The position numbers were made by a program, and so were the translations under genes. This document shows, piece by piece, positions 23,761 through 34,172 of a stretch of DNA of 64,000 nt (its first letter is position 1; each line of letters begins with the position of its first letter). The DNA lies in contig JAJEKV010000039.1 of assembly GCA_021234155.1 (NCBI GenBank), positions 4,510,745 to 4,574,744 on the forward strand, written 5' to 3'. A model generated the notes under the pieces. The model was not told the origin of the DNA and ran no database searches. It was given only the letters and a program-made list of their open reading frames with translations. Source of the DNA: Isoetes taiwanensis (Eukaryota; Streptophyta; Lycopodiopsida; Isoetales; Isoetaceae).

Positions 23761-25569
23761 AGGAAACTCAGATGTCCACTTCTTTTATGGGCATGGAGGT
23801 CACAGGTGAATATCCTTTTGATTTTTTATGGATGTGCATCCATCAGAACAAGGTACTGGTCCTTAGTTAGTAATGATGGAGAGGTGGCTTTCTTTTATGA
23901 AGTTTTTGAGTCTTGTTGCTTAAATTTTTTTATATTCTCTAATTTTCGGATGGCTTGATTTGGTGGAGAAAGTGGGAGCATTGAATGCATCGTTACAAGG
24001 CATAAAGTTACAATTCACAGAAACAACTAAGAGACTTGAAAAATTGTGTCTAAGCACTTAAAAAATATTACAATCTGTCCTATGTCTAAGTAGAACTCCT
24101 TGTTCCATTTCTTTATAAGCTTTAAAATGTCTCTCTCCTCCACATGCTCTATTCCTTTTGTCATATGCTTTCGTGTGCTAATACTTGTCATGTTTTCCTT
24201 TTCAGCCAGCTATAAATTGTATCTTATGCATATTTGCACTACAAATTAACTTCAAGTGGTTTGCTCGTTTCTTCTTTTGGTTAAGCATTCTTAAAGTTGA
24301 GAACTGCCCTTTGTTTCTATATGCATTTTCTGCACACAGACCAGAATAGTTATCTTTGCTATTTCTCAGTTCCACACATAGGATCTCGTTGATGATGAAT
24401 AGGCAGAAAAATTAGCATGGGGGATTGGATGTTATAGACTCTAGCATTTTTCCAGGTTTTTGAATTTAAAAAGGAAGTAAGGATCAGACACTACAGAAAG
24501 GGCCAGGATCGCGCAACGATCTTGAGGTGGGTTTGGAGCTCTTGAAAACAAGCCAGGTAATGAACAGAATATTTTTGAGTTTTTATTTTCTTCAATACGA
24601 TGATGACATATTATATTAGTTTGTGTATTCCCTGAACTGATAAATTTTCCTTATGTACTATAGGAACAATTGATAAAAATGCAAGGAATGAGAAAATAAC
24701 TTGTTCTTGCACAAAAACGTTTTGATATGCCAATAACGCCATACCCCTTTTGGCTGAGGTATTGATCTTATTCTTTGTAAGTGTATAATGTTCTATTTTA
24801 ATGCTGGTCTAATGTGTTCCAAAGCTTACTCCATACTAGATAAGGTAATCATAAATGAACCCAGTCAGAAAAAGGATTCCAGTCCAATGAATACTCCTTA
24901 GAGCTTGCTAGAGACACCAAACTTTGGAGTTGCATTTTCTACATCAGTCATATTATTAGATTAGTGAATGGGCAACTCTCTTCAGCACCTGTACTTTCTT
25001 TTAGCAAGATTGGAAGGAGACAATTTATTCAATGCAGCTCTTGTTTCAAGTATTTCTCACTCTCACGATGGCAGGTCGAGATAGCCTCTGTTAGCACACT
25101 ATTTAAGCTTGCCTATGATTTCCATATTTCAGTGTCGTATTTTATAAATAAATTGCATGAAGAAGCCATAATACTAAAACTTCTCTGGAGCAATCTCGTT
25201 TTTGTATGTAAAGGCTTACCTTTTTTCCTTTTTGCAAAAAACAGGTTGAAACCCAGTTAAAGACATTTTCTCAAATTTATCTATCAAGTGTACATAACCT
25301 TATAAGATGCAGTTCAAGGTTACTCAAATACACTGTGGGTTGAGCTTGATATCTAGAAACTGGTTTCTGAATAGAGTAAGATTGTTCCTGGAGAATATGG
25401 GATGTCTGATCCCTATGGGTTCACTGGTAGAATATGTTATCAAGACCTTCCATTATTGATAAATGTGTAATCTTATTTATTTCAGAAACTTTGCAAACAA
25501 GATCATGGCATTGATATTAATTGATATTTGTCTCATGCACCATCTTCAGAGCTTTATAGAATAACATCT
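23761..25569. other. Intergenic, no gene seen
   Basis: AT-rich with scattered short frames. No protein family or RNA gene recognised. Confidence 0.4.
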
Positions 25570-25740
25570 ATGAGGCTATTGAGGCTGGACAAGAATAGAT
25601 TGAATGGATCAATATCTGGAGAAATTGGAAGATTACCATATTTGAATGAGCTGAATGTGGCAACGAATTTCTAGTTAGGAGCCATTCCATTCTCGAAAGA
25701 GTTTGTTAACAGGCCTGGCAGAGGCTACAGCTTAACAACA
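25570..25740 (+). pseudogene. Leucine-rich-repeat fragment
   Basis: The frame reads LRLDKNRLNGSISGEIGRL, then PYLNELNVATNF, an in-frame TAG at 25,672-25,674, then LGAIPFSKEF. This is the plant extracellular LRR pattern (LxxLxLxxNxLxGxIPxxIGxL) found in receptor-like kinases and receptor-like proteins. Only about two repeats survive and there is no start codon or kinase domain nearby, so it is a relic. A kinase relic at 43.2 kb on the same strand might derive from a similar receptor, but no direct link is shown. Confidence 0.6.
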
Positions 25741-26522
25741 ATTCTGGTCTATGCTATTTTTTCAAGGATCAACAAAAAGAGGCTAGAAAATGGCAGATAG
25801 AGCTAGAAAATACCCATTATATGGTATGCCAGATGCTCCAATGCTTCACACAACTCTTATTCCGTCTAGAATTCCTTCCATGGTCACGCCAATTCCATCT
25901 CACTCAATAGAATCTCAAACCAACTAGATTAGCACTCGCATATATTGTAGTGCCCAGGACAACAATTTACGAGATATTCATGGGAGATATTTGTGGGACT
26001 CTGTTGAAACTAAGTAACCCAACTGATGACATGCCATTATCTGTAGATCAATATGTGAAAATTGGGTATGCAACTTCATGAGCATTATTGCACCTCTTAG
26101 TTCTAATATAAACTTAGATGTTATAATTTGGAATCAAGCAAGCAATACCACTACTATCTGATAGATATGAATTTAAGGAGGAAAAATAGTAAATATGCAT
26201 TGCGCCCACATCAAACTTTTTGTGCATTGGACTTGCAACATTTATCGGAAGTCTTAATTATCGTTTGCATTTTCCTCCCTAAAGAAGTGAAGTTAAATAA
26301 ATACATGAAAACTCTACTAGCGCAATGATTGTGTATGTCATACCTTCTCATAATTAAGTTAGAACACGTCTGGACCATGATCCTTGTGTGTAAGTAACAA
26401 TTTCATATAGTGTTTGCTTTCTTTCGCTATGTCGTAACAACATACAAATTTATAACCATAGCTAGCGTGCGTCCACCAAAGTAAGCACGAGCATCAAGGA
26501 GAAAGGAAGGTAGGTTTTTTTT

Positions 26523-26557
26523 ATCGTCCACAGAGGCCAATTGGCCTATGGGAGGAA
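26523..26557 (-). repeat. SINE-like 3'-end fragment
   Basis: On the minus strand CCCATAGGCCAATTGGCC and then TCTGTGGACGATAAAA matches the 3' block of the copies at 23.6 and 43.5 kb. Only about 35 bases are recognisable. Confidence 0.5.
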
Positions 26558-26740
26558 AGCATTCTGAGAAACAACTTCCATGGCCTTCAACAACAACATA
26601 CTTACAAGTGATTGCATGGGTTTTTTAGTCCTAACAAATTACTATCCTTTCCCAAAAATTGAATGTGGTGAATTACTATTCACTTTCGTAAAGGCTGAGA
26701 TTTTGCTATGGAAATTCCATGTTTTTAATATGGGATTTGG

Positions 26741-26838
26741 AGCGTAATTCGGGCCGGGGTAATGGTTGTACTAGCCCATTGTATGTGTCCATGACCTCTT
26801 GGTCTCCATGGACATTTAAAAATCTATTCTATTCTTGC
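26741..26838 (+). repeat. SINE-like copy with (TATTC) tail
   Basis: Contains TTGGTCTCCATGGAC (26,799-26,813), ATTTAAAAATC and a short TCTATTCTATTC tail. Its 5' part (GGGCCGGGGTAATGGTTG) differs from the 23.6 and 43.5 kb copies, so it may be another subfamily. Confidence 0.5.
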
Positions 26839-27683
26839 TTTTTCATTTCTGTCACATCTCATCTTACCCTTCTTCCTCTTGCCGCCACCCTCCTTTGCCC
26901 CAGGTTCTATTCTGGGCTTTCAGATATGATTTTTTCTTCCTTCATTCTTTGCTATGTATACCCACTTCTTTTAAAGATCTATTCTGGAGTTCTAACCTCT
27001 CAATGCCATTGAATCTGATGCTCAAACCTTGTCTTAACTCTGTGCATCAATATAATGGGTGCTAGTATTGAGAACCGTTTCAGCTGTAAAGGTGGAAACT
27101 GGTGCATTTTGGACTTATTTCCAAGGATATAAGCAACAAGGTGAACCTGCTTCAGAATATCAGACCCATTTCCTTAAACAGAATTGAAGAGTTTGGTGTT
27201 CATTGCAAACACGTATGTCATTCCTTAAGATACATTTCTTGTATTCTTTTGTTCTCAGGCACTTAAAAGAAACATGCTCATTTTCTCTGTTCTGCTTGTT
27301 GTACTGTATGATTCAAAAATGCTTTTTCTTTAATATATTTATACGAACATAAATATATTTATAACTAAAGATTGTCTTGTAATATCCTTAGGTAGACCAA
27401 ATGGCATCATGGCACTGGTCCATCAGACATTTGAATGTCAAAACATTCAGCATTGGTTTCTCAACAAACTATTTCATCATTCTAGTCTTGCTTGTCATTC
27501 AGGTACTACCAAATCTGGTTAGTTTCAACCTTCTTGTGATTTCTAATTTCCATCCCTAATGCCGCATGTGCAAGCATCTGCATGCCATGTTTTTCCAAAT
27601 GAATTGCAATGAAGATGCTTTCTTGTGTTTCGTTCTTCACTGTTTTTTTAAACGAGACTTGTGATAAACAGAGACTATGCAGC

Positions 27684-27732
27684 TCTATTCTATTCTATTC
27701 TATTCTATTCTATTCTATTCTATTCTATTCTC
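27684..27732. repeat. Microsatellite (TATTC)n, about 9 copies
   Basis: A perfect pentanucleotide array of the same motif that tails the SINE-like copies here. It may be the expanded tail of a 5'-truncated copy; no body is recognisable upstream. Confidence 0.85.
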
Positions 27733-28957
27733 TCATTTCTTTCATAAGTCATGATGATGGATTAAATTCTAGGCGAAGTTTCCCATACTGGGCTCCGCCT
27801 TTATTTCATTTATTTAAATCTTTCTCTTTCTTATGATGTCGGGAACCTGTTTTTCATCTCAGAAGTCATTTGAACAATACTGCCTTGTTCTATAATTACA
27901 TAGATTAATACTTTCATTCCATGTATCTACACACTCTTATGTGGCCTGCTTTTATATGATGCATTACTTGCTGTTGAGAGCCCTGTTTAAGCTTCAACAA
28001 GGGTCTTTATAAGTAGGATATCTTGCTCTTTCAAACCTTGTGAAGGAGAGGAAGATAGGGCACGCATTTTTATTGATTGATTTTATTGTATATGGATATG
28101 CTTCATAGGAGGACAAAGCCATGGTTTTACTATTTCTTGATTTGTTAGAGTTCAGAGTTACAATGTTGTTGACTCTAAGATTTGGAATATTTTGCAGACC
28201 AATCTTGTTTTGTTTGAAGATGGATCCCAAAGGTGGATTATGTGATTGAATTATTTGCTTCATTGGTTGATATTTGCTCTAGCATGTAGCACAGAAGTTT
28301 GAAGAAGGTTATGTATTATGGGAACATTATTGACTGCAATTTTCATGGCAATTTTACCTCAACAGTTGTATTGTAGAAAAGGCTTATTGGATTCTCTAGT
28401 TCAACTGTCAACATCACAGGTAATGCCCTTGAACTTGCCGTGCATTTTATATTCCTTTTAATTAAGATGGATGGATGTTCTTGTATTCGAATGATGCCTC
28501 AAAAGTCTTCTTGTTTCATACCACTTTAAAGCAGGCACAGCTATATCCAACAATTGGAACATTTTTGTTGCCTTCTTTTCTTAGTAGGAACCGTGGCGCT
28601 ACAGGATCTCAGCCAGCAAAAGGAGAAGAGCTCAGAGCTAGGAAACAGTTCAAGCTTTGTATTCAAATCATTTCCAAAACTAGGAGCTAGGAGCACCATC
28701 TCACCTCTTGCAATGCAAAGAGAGACTTAATAACAATTTATGGTTGGTTTGTACTTTATGCAGATATGTGAGGAGTAAGCATGTCCAAGCCAGTAAAGAA
28801 TGAGCAATTTAAGTTCTCTAATGAAATAAGAGACATAATAAAGTATCACTAACCAAACGCCGACCAAGAAGACCAGCAACCGCATGCAGACGACCAGCAA
28901 GGCTAAGCGCAACAGGTAAGCCAGCCAACCGTACCAGCTAGCCCACTAGTGTCCACC

Positions 28958-29692
28958 ATGCTGTCGCTCGAGCAAGCACACGTCTACATAATGATCACGA
29001 GAGAAGCGCCTGGGTTCCACGTCATATCGGGCATGCTGGGATCCGGAAAGACCTACCTGACGAGACACATGATACAACACTTCATCAACAACGGGAAAGC
29101 AGTGTTGGCCACCGCGACCACCAGAATGGCTGCATCAAAGCTATGGAGCAGAGCGACCACTGCGCACTACCAATTCGCAATCCCAGGTGAACACGCAAAC
29201 CCAAAACGCCAGCCACGGCTCCCAAACTGCGCTAACGCACGACACTCTCTCATTCTGCAGTAAAAAAGCAATGGCTGAACAAAATTAGGCACAGGGACGT
29301 AAGGTACCAACAGATCCACGCGTTCCAGGTCCTCATCATCGAGGAGATGTCAATGCTCACGTTTCCCAACCTCAACATGATACTTAGGCAAATAGAAGAA
29401 GTGACGATGCAACCACCAAGCGAGTCTGCAAACACGGGTGATAATCCTTGTCGGTGATCATGCCCAGCTCCCACACATATGCAAGCACAAAAAGAGGAAT
29501 TCCGACAACGTCTGCAAGCTGTGCACCCTCGCGAACAGCCTACACTTCGTGCACGCAAAGAAGTACCACCTGACGCAATTCATCAGGCACTCCTCCGACC
29601 CAGAGTACGTGATCTTCCTCAACGCCATAAGAGAGAGGCCGCCAACCCATTGCATTGCAAACCATGCTAGTTCGATTACGCTTCCCTCTTGA
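28958..29692 (+). pseudogene. PIF1-type DNA helicase fragment, truncated, with intron and frameshift
   Basis: Superfamily 1B helicase core: Walker A GMLGSGKTYL, motif Ia-like VLATATTRMAASKL, Walker B VLIIEEMSML, motif III-like VGDHAQLPHI and a following FIRHSSDPEYVIFLNAIRER block. A 74-base GT-AG intron at 29,187-29,260 joins the first two parts in phase. A frame change near 29,436 then separates the Walker B part from motif III. The PIF1-typical VGD.xQLPP is followed by a Cys-containing insert (CKHKKRNSDNVCKLC). The C-terminal motifs V-VI are missing. The segment is visibly richer in G+C and CpG than its AT-rich flanks. It is probably a fragment of a mobile element carrying a PIF1-like helicase; a host RRM3/PIF1 gene would be longer. 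Confidence 0.75.
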
Positions 29693-29830
29693 GACCTAGA
29701 AGTCATCATGGTGACACCCAATAGCTAGATTGTTTAGATTACCCTGCAATTAGAGAATAACAAGATAATCAAAACTTGTCTATATTGAAATCAGGAAAAG
29801 GTATTGTAAGGACATGTATTAGGTCATTAC

Positions 29831-30185
29831 CTTGCAAAACTTAGGTACACTTTTGATCCTACAATGACAAGAGGAACATACAAAATTATAGAGCTTAGCC
29901 TCTTCATCCCATCCTTCAGTAAATTCTTGAGCTTTTTCTGGAAAGGCTCGGTAGACTGTTGCACTCTCACAAATAACTGGCAGCTCCCAACAGGAGTTTG
30001 GATTAGAAAATGCTTTCCAATCTAACCATTTGCTTCCATGTCAATATTCTCGAATTGTCCCTTGTTCCCATGTGTCTCTCTCCCTCCATGCAATCCCCAT
30101 TCTTGCGCAAAGAGTTGGACTTCTCCATAATGTTCTTAACAGATCTTCTAATGGCAGAAGCTCGAACTCAAGTGTATTGATCAGA
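29831..30185 (-). pseudogene. Unrecognised coding relic (minus strand)
   Basis: The translation looks protein-like: LCARMGIAWRERDTWEQG, then an in-frame TGA, then HGSKWLDWKAF and, nearer the end, FVCSSCHCRIKSVPKFCK. It ends at a good donor site (AAG then GTAATG on the minus strand). The Cys-rich end may be a metal site. I do not recognise the family. The stop suggests a pseudogene exon of a host gene whose 5' part may be the next segment upstream (30,384-30,740). Confidence 0.35.
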
Positions 30186-30383
30186 GATATAAATTGTTTT
30201 CCTCAGTGGCGATGGACTTCCTAAATCATTAAACATGACCCGTAACCTGTAGAAGTGAATGAGTCACATTGTAACAGTTTTAAGCAAATATATTTACTTG
30301 TGTAGAATTTCTTGGAGTATTAATTATCTCACTCAAAATTCAACACATGTGCCAAGTTGAAGGTAAAGCAGTTGAGTCTGTCT

Positions 30384-30740
30384 TTAGAAGTAAATTTGTG
30401 AGACAGTTGCTATCTTCATTCTTGAAATCCTCAAATAGAAGCTGTAAGAGTTCTTCTTGATCAGAATGCTAACTTGATGTTTATCTAAGCGGTTTTGCAA
30501 ATTTACAATGCACAATTGCAGCTTTTTATCTACTCTTGCTTCAGTGAGATTTAGATGGTCATTTGAATTCTCCTCATCTCTGACAGGCCCCAGTTTTCCT
30601 ATCATGGATGTATTTCCATATTCAATTGGTGAAGCAACACATTCTTCACTTAAAAGATACTGCTTCTCACCTTCTTCAATCACAAGATCCTCCTTTTTGT
30701 TTTCTCTAACACTCTTAGTCTTTTGCTTCTATTTCCGTGG
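30384..30740 (-). pseudogene. Unrecognised exon-like frame (minus strand)
   Basis: A hydrophilic frame containing VIEEGEKQYLLSEECVASPI, LGPVRDEENSNDHLNLTEAR and LCIVNLQNRLDKHQVSILIK. It has no recognisable domain. Its strand and position allow it to be an upstream exon of the segment at 29,831-30,185. Confidence 0.3.
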
Positions 30741-31208
30741 AAAGTGTGGGTAGAAACATCCTTACCCCCCAAAACAAGGTCTAGCATTGTCGTTGGTATT
30801 GGTGATCCTGCATTGTCGTTAGCATTTTTTGGAAAACACCACCGTTCGTCTATGGAAGTTCGTCCGTCTCAAGAAATGCATTTGTTGTAAAACCCTAAGG
30901 CTCACGGGTTAAAAGCTTTCAGAATTTAATAATTTTAAAGTCAATATAATTTCGAACTCATTAATTTTAAATGTAAAAATAAACTTAGGTTATTTTCTTA
31001 GCGAGCTGTTAGCCGATGACGAAGACGGATCGTCGACCAATGTGAGATGATGTGAGGAGCTCCGTCAAAGTTGCCAATGAATAAGGTAAGGCTTTGTTTT
31101 TAACATGTATACAAATTTGGCATACATTTCCTGTGGCTAAATTTGGCATACATTTCCTATAGCTAAATTGCGAAAGAATTAAAGGTCTTTATTTCTTTGA
31201 TTTGGCTG

Positions 31209-32715
31209 AAATTTGTGACGTTCCAGTACGATATACGGTCTCAAGACGTATACCGTACTGCACCGTCACGCGTACACGCCGTCCAGTCGACGTGTACGCC
31301 GACGTGTACCCAAGCAAGGACGCCCTAGGGGGCAACTTGCAATGGTGCGCACACTTAGCAATGCGCGCACCTTTAGACCTTTAACCCATTAAAGGTAGAC
31401 CAAGGGTCATGGGAACCCTAAACCTAACTGATAGCCTTCATAAGGCACCAAACACTAACATTCCCTTTTTCGCCCACAAACCTTCTGAGCTCCGATTCGT
31501 GCACCTGAGGAGTCAATCCCAACTCCCACGATCTGTCCGTGCGCCCCAGCTTGTCAGATCGTCCTTCCGACCGCATCTCGAAGCAAAACAGAGACATGGA
31601 CGCCTTCGGATCAAGAGGAGCGAACCAGGGATCAGGTATTTGGTCGATTGAATAGCCTAAACCTTATTCCAGCCTTCGAAGTAGTAGGTTTAGCCTATTA
31701 AATCGCCCTTAGTAGCCAAGTAGATCCTGAGATTGACTCTAACTAAAGAACCTAACTCTATGTATTAGATTAGTTCTTATTATTTATGTTCATATGATGG
31801 ATGGATGTATTCCGTGGACTCATTGTATTGGGAAGGGGGGTAGAGACTTAAAGCTTAGTAGATGATGCTCCTAGCTAGTCCCTCTTAGTGCATTACTAGA
31901 ATTCGGCCTGTGTACAAGAGCCCACCTGGTTGTGGGTGAAGGGGCCAGACTGGCTTAGAATGAGGTTCGTGTTCTGACCCTTGACCGATCCCTCTGGTGT
32001 GTAAGGCCTACCGGGGATCAGAGTGACTAGGTCTAATGGCTTGCCACTGAGTGTGGGTGAGGCATGGGCTCGACACCCGTGGGGTGGTGTTCACCTTCCA
32101 GTGGGTTAAGTCGAATAAGGGCAGTGGCCCTCTAGTCACCTTGGGTCAGCATGTAGATCTCTCGGAGGGAGCAATCCCTACACCGCCCCATCGGGACCGG
32201 GGGAGATGTAACCCAGAATAGCCCCTTTGGCTATGCACCCCGGGCTCTGGTCAGTCCCAACACTTTTCAACCTACTACGCAAAGTGTACCACGGGGAGGG
32301 GCGGATGGAGTGGACAACCCTAAGCCATGTTCTTATGCCAGCCCAATCCATTGTCATGATTCTGTCTGCACTGAACTCTGGAGACCCAAGCTAATCAGTC
32401 ATCCCCTGGAGTCTGAGCCTTGGGTAGAAACTTCCTTTGTATTGTGCTGATCTTTGTTTATGCAGATGTTGATGCGCCACCCTTCGAGGTGGATATATGA
32501 TGTTATGTTACTGACGTGTATGTTTACGCTTCCGCAGCTAGGTAGGCCCTGAGGAAGACGGGGTAAAATGATCCCTTCACTCTTCCCACTGTGGATTCTA
32601 GACGGTCACAGTGATATGTGGAGGGCCCTGTATCAGTGTGAAGCTGGCGCGGGGGATGAACTCCTGTTTGTATATGGTGTGGGCATCGTATACGAGTAGG
32701 GGACGTCACAAAATT
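31209..32715. mobile_element. Solo LTR (about 1.5 kb) with 5-bp target duplication
   Basis: The element runs 31,214-32,710, starts TGTGACGT and ends ACGTCACA (perfect 8-bp inverted termini). It is flanked on both sides by AAATT (31,209-31,213 and 32,711-32,715). There is no gag or pol inside, so it is a solo LTR left by recombination between two LTRs. Internal blocks (GGCGGATGGAGTGGACAACC; CGGCCTGTGTACAAGAGCC) match, in reverse orientation, the LTR at 52-53.7 kb, so both belong to related Ty3/gypsy elements. Frames within it are not genes. Confidence 0.9.
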
Positions 32716-33238
32716 AGTTCGTAAGTTCCTTATACCTTGTTTATGCACTGGGATATTTTACTATGTTGTGAGCCCAAAGGAATAGTTCGGATTCAGAAAT
32801 ACAAGCAGTTTCACTATTAAGAGAGGTCAAGTCAGTTAATAGCTCTGGATCATCTTGTTGGTCGTCTAACCATCCCTCAAAGGAGGTTGAGAAGCTCTCC
32901 ACTAAATCAATAGTAGTTCCGTCAGGGACATCCTCGGAAAAAACAGATGTGTTAAAGATGGAAGCTAAACTATAGTAAGCATCAAACTTGGAACTGAAGG
33001 AAAAAAGGTAAACCCCATCGGCTAATGATATCTAATAGGACTTGACACTTTGATTGTTGCATGGATATGCGCTCTGGTTGAACTCCCCACTTTGGACTGG
33101 AAACAACTCAATATCTTGAATACATACATTTCCCACAGGGCTCATTTGGCACATTATCTCTATCTTGAACACATACATTTCCTGTGGCTAAATTTCAGAT
33201 TTTACTAGCATTTACACATTTCTTTTTCATTCGCTTTT

Positions 33239-33424
33239 CATTGTTTATTATATGCAGGTTCAGCATTTAAGATGGAATCATTCAAAAATGATTTTCTTAT
33301 ACTATGCTTTCTGTTCATTGCCGGTGCATATCATTGTTTATTATATGCAGGTTCAGCATTTAAGATGGAATCATTCAAAAATGATTTTCTTATACTATGC
33401 TTTCTGTTCATTGCCGGTGCATAT
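33239..33424. repeat. Perfect 93-bp tandem duplication
   Basis: 33,239-33,331 and 33,332-33,424 read the same from CATTGTTTATTATATGCAGG to GCCGGTGCATAT. Confidence 0.9.
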
Positions 33425-33640
33425 TAGTTATGAACGGATCTACAATACTAAAAATTATGTAAAAATGTATCCCAATGAACCACTATTTGGGAAGAAATTT
33501 CTCAAGAAACATTTCTAGTCAACAAGCAAATACGACATCTTCTTAGTAGTAATTTTTTATTTGTTCTCTAGAGATTGCTTAACATTATTGTTTATTTGTT
33601 TATTACTGTTCTCAAAGATTGCTTATTAATGTTGATGTAG

Positions 33641-34045
33641 AATGAAGAAAATGCACGTCGTGGATTTAAAGACTATCACCCTATTGCTTCTGCAAAGTCA
33701 TCGAAAGGGCAAGCAGAAATTAACCAAATAATTGAAGAGAAGGTTATGCCCAAACTTCATACGATGTACTTTGGAGGTAACGTACTAATTTCTAGGAAGT
33801 GAAGCTTCATGTGCTTGGCTTCCTCAAGAATCTATGTCAGGTATTCATTGCCCTTTTTTTTGCAATGTGTCAATCATGCAATCGTCAGGGCTTTGTTGTT
33901 TGTGAAAAGTCAATCATGTGCATCAAAGTTTTTGCCTATTATTGTACAATCTGCCAGTGGTCAAAAAGGTGCAAAGGAACGAGCAGAAATTTTGCTCATA
34001 TCTAGAGTCAAATCTGGAGAGGTTAAAATGCTATTGTATGGACCC
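33641..34045 (+). pseudogene. Unrecognised host-gene exons next to a LINE insertion
   Basis: An exon-like frame at 33,641-33,776 follows a TAG acceptor and contains GFKDYHPIASAKSSKGQAEI and IIEEKVMPKLHTMYFGG, ending at GTAA. A second in-phase piece, 33,796-33,840 (ASCAWLPQESMSG), follows after only 19 bases. A third frame, from about 33,889 (FVKSQSCASKFLPIIVQSAS, then KSGEVKMLLYG), runs straight into the LINE poly(A) junction at 34,046. The third frame does not join the second in phase. The sequence looks conserved but I do not recognise the family; the LINE insertion and phase break point to a pseudogene. Confidence 0.45.
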
Positions 34046-34172
34046 TTTTTTTTTTTTTTTTTTGAAGAACGACAAACTTTATTGAAACTCCAAGCCAAAA
34101 GCCAGATACAAATGCAGAGGCAGGAATAAAATCTCATAGGATAATCATGATCTACTGAGTAGAACCACCAGC

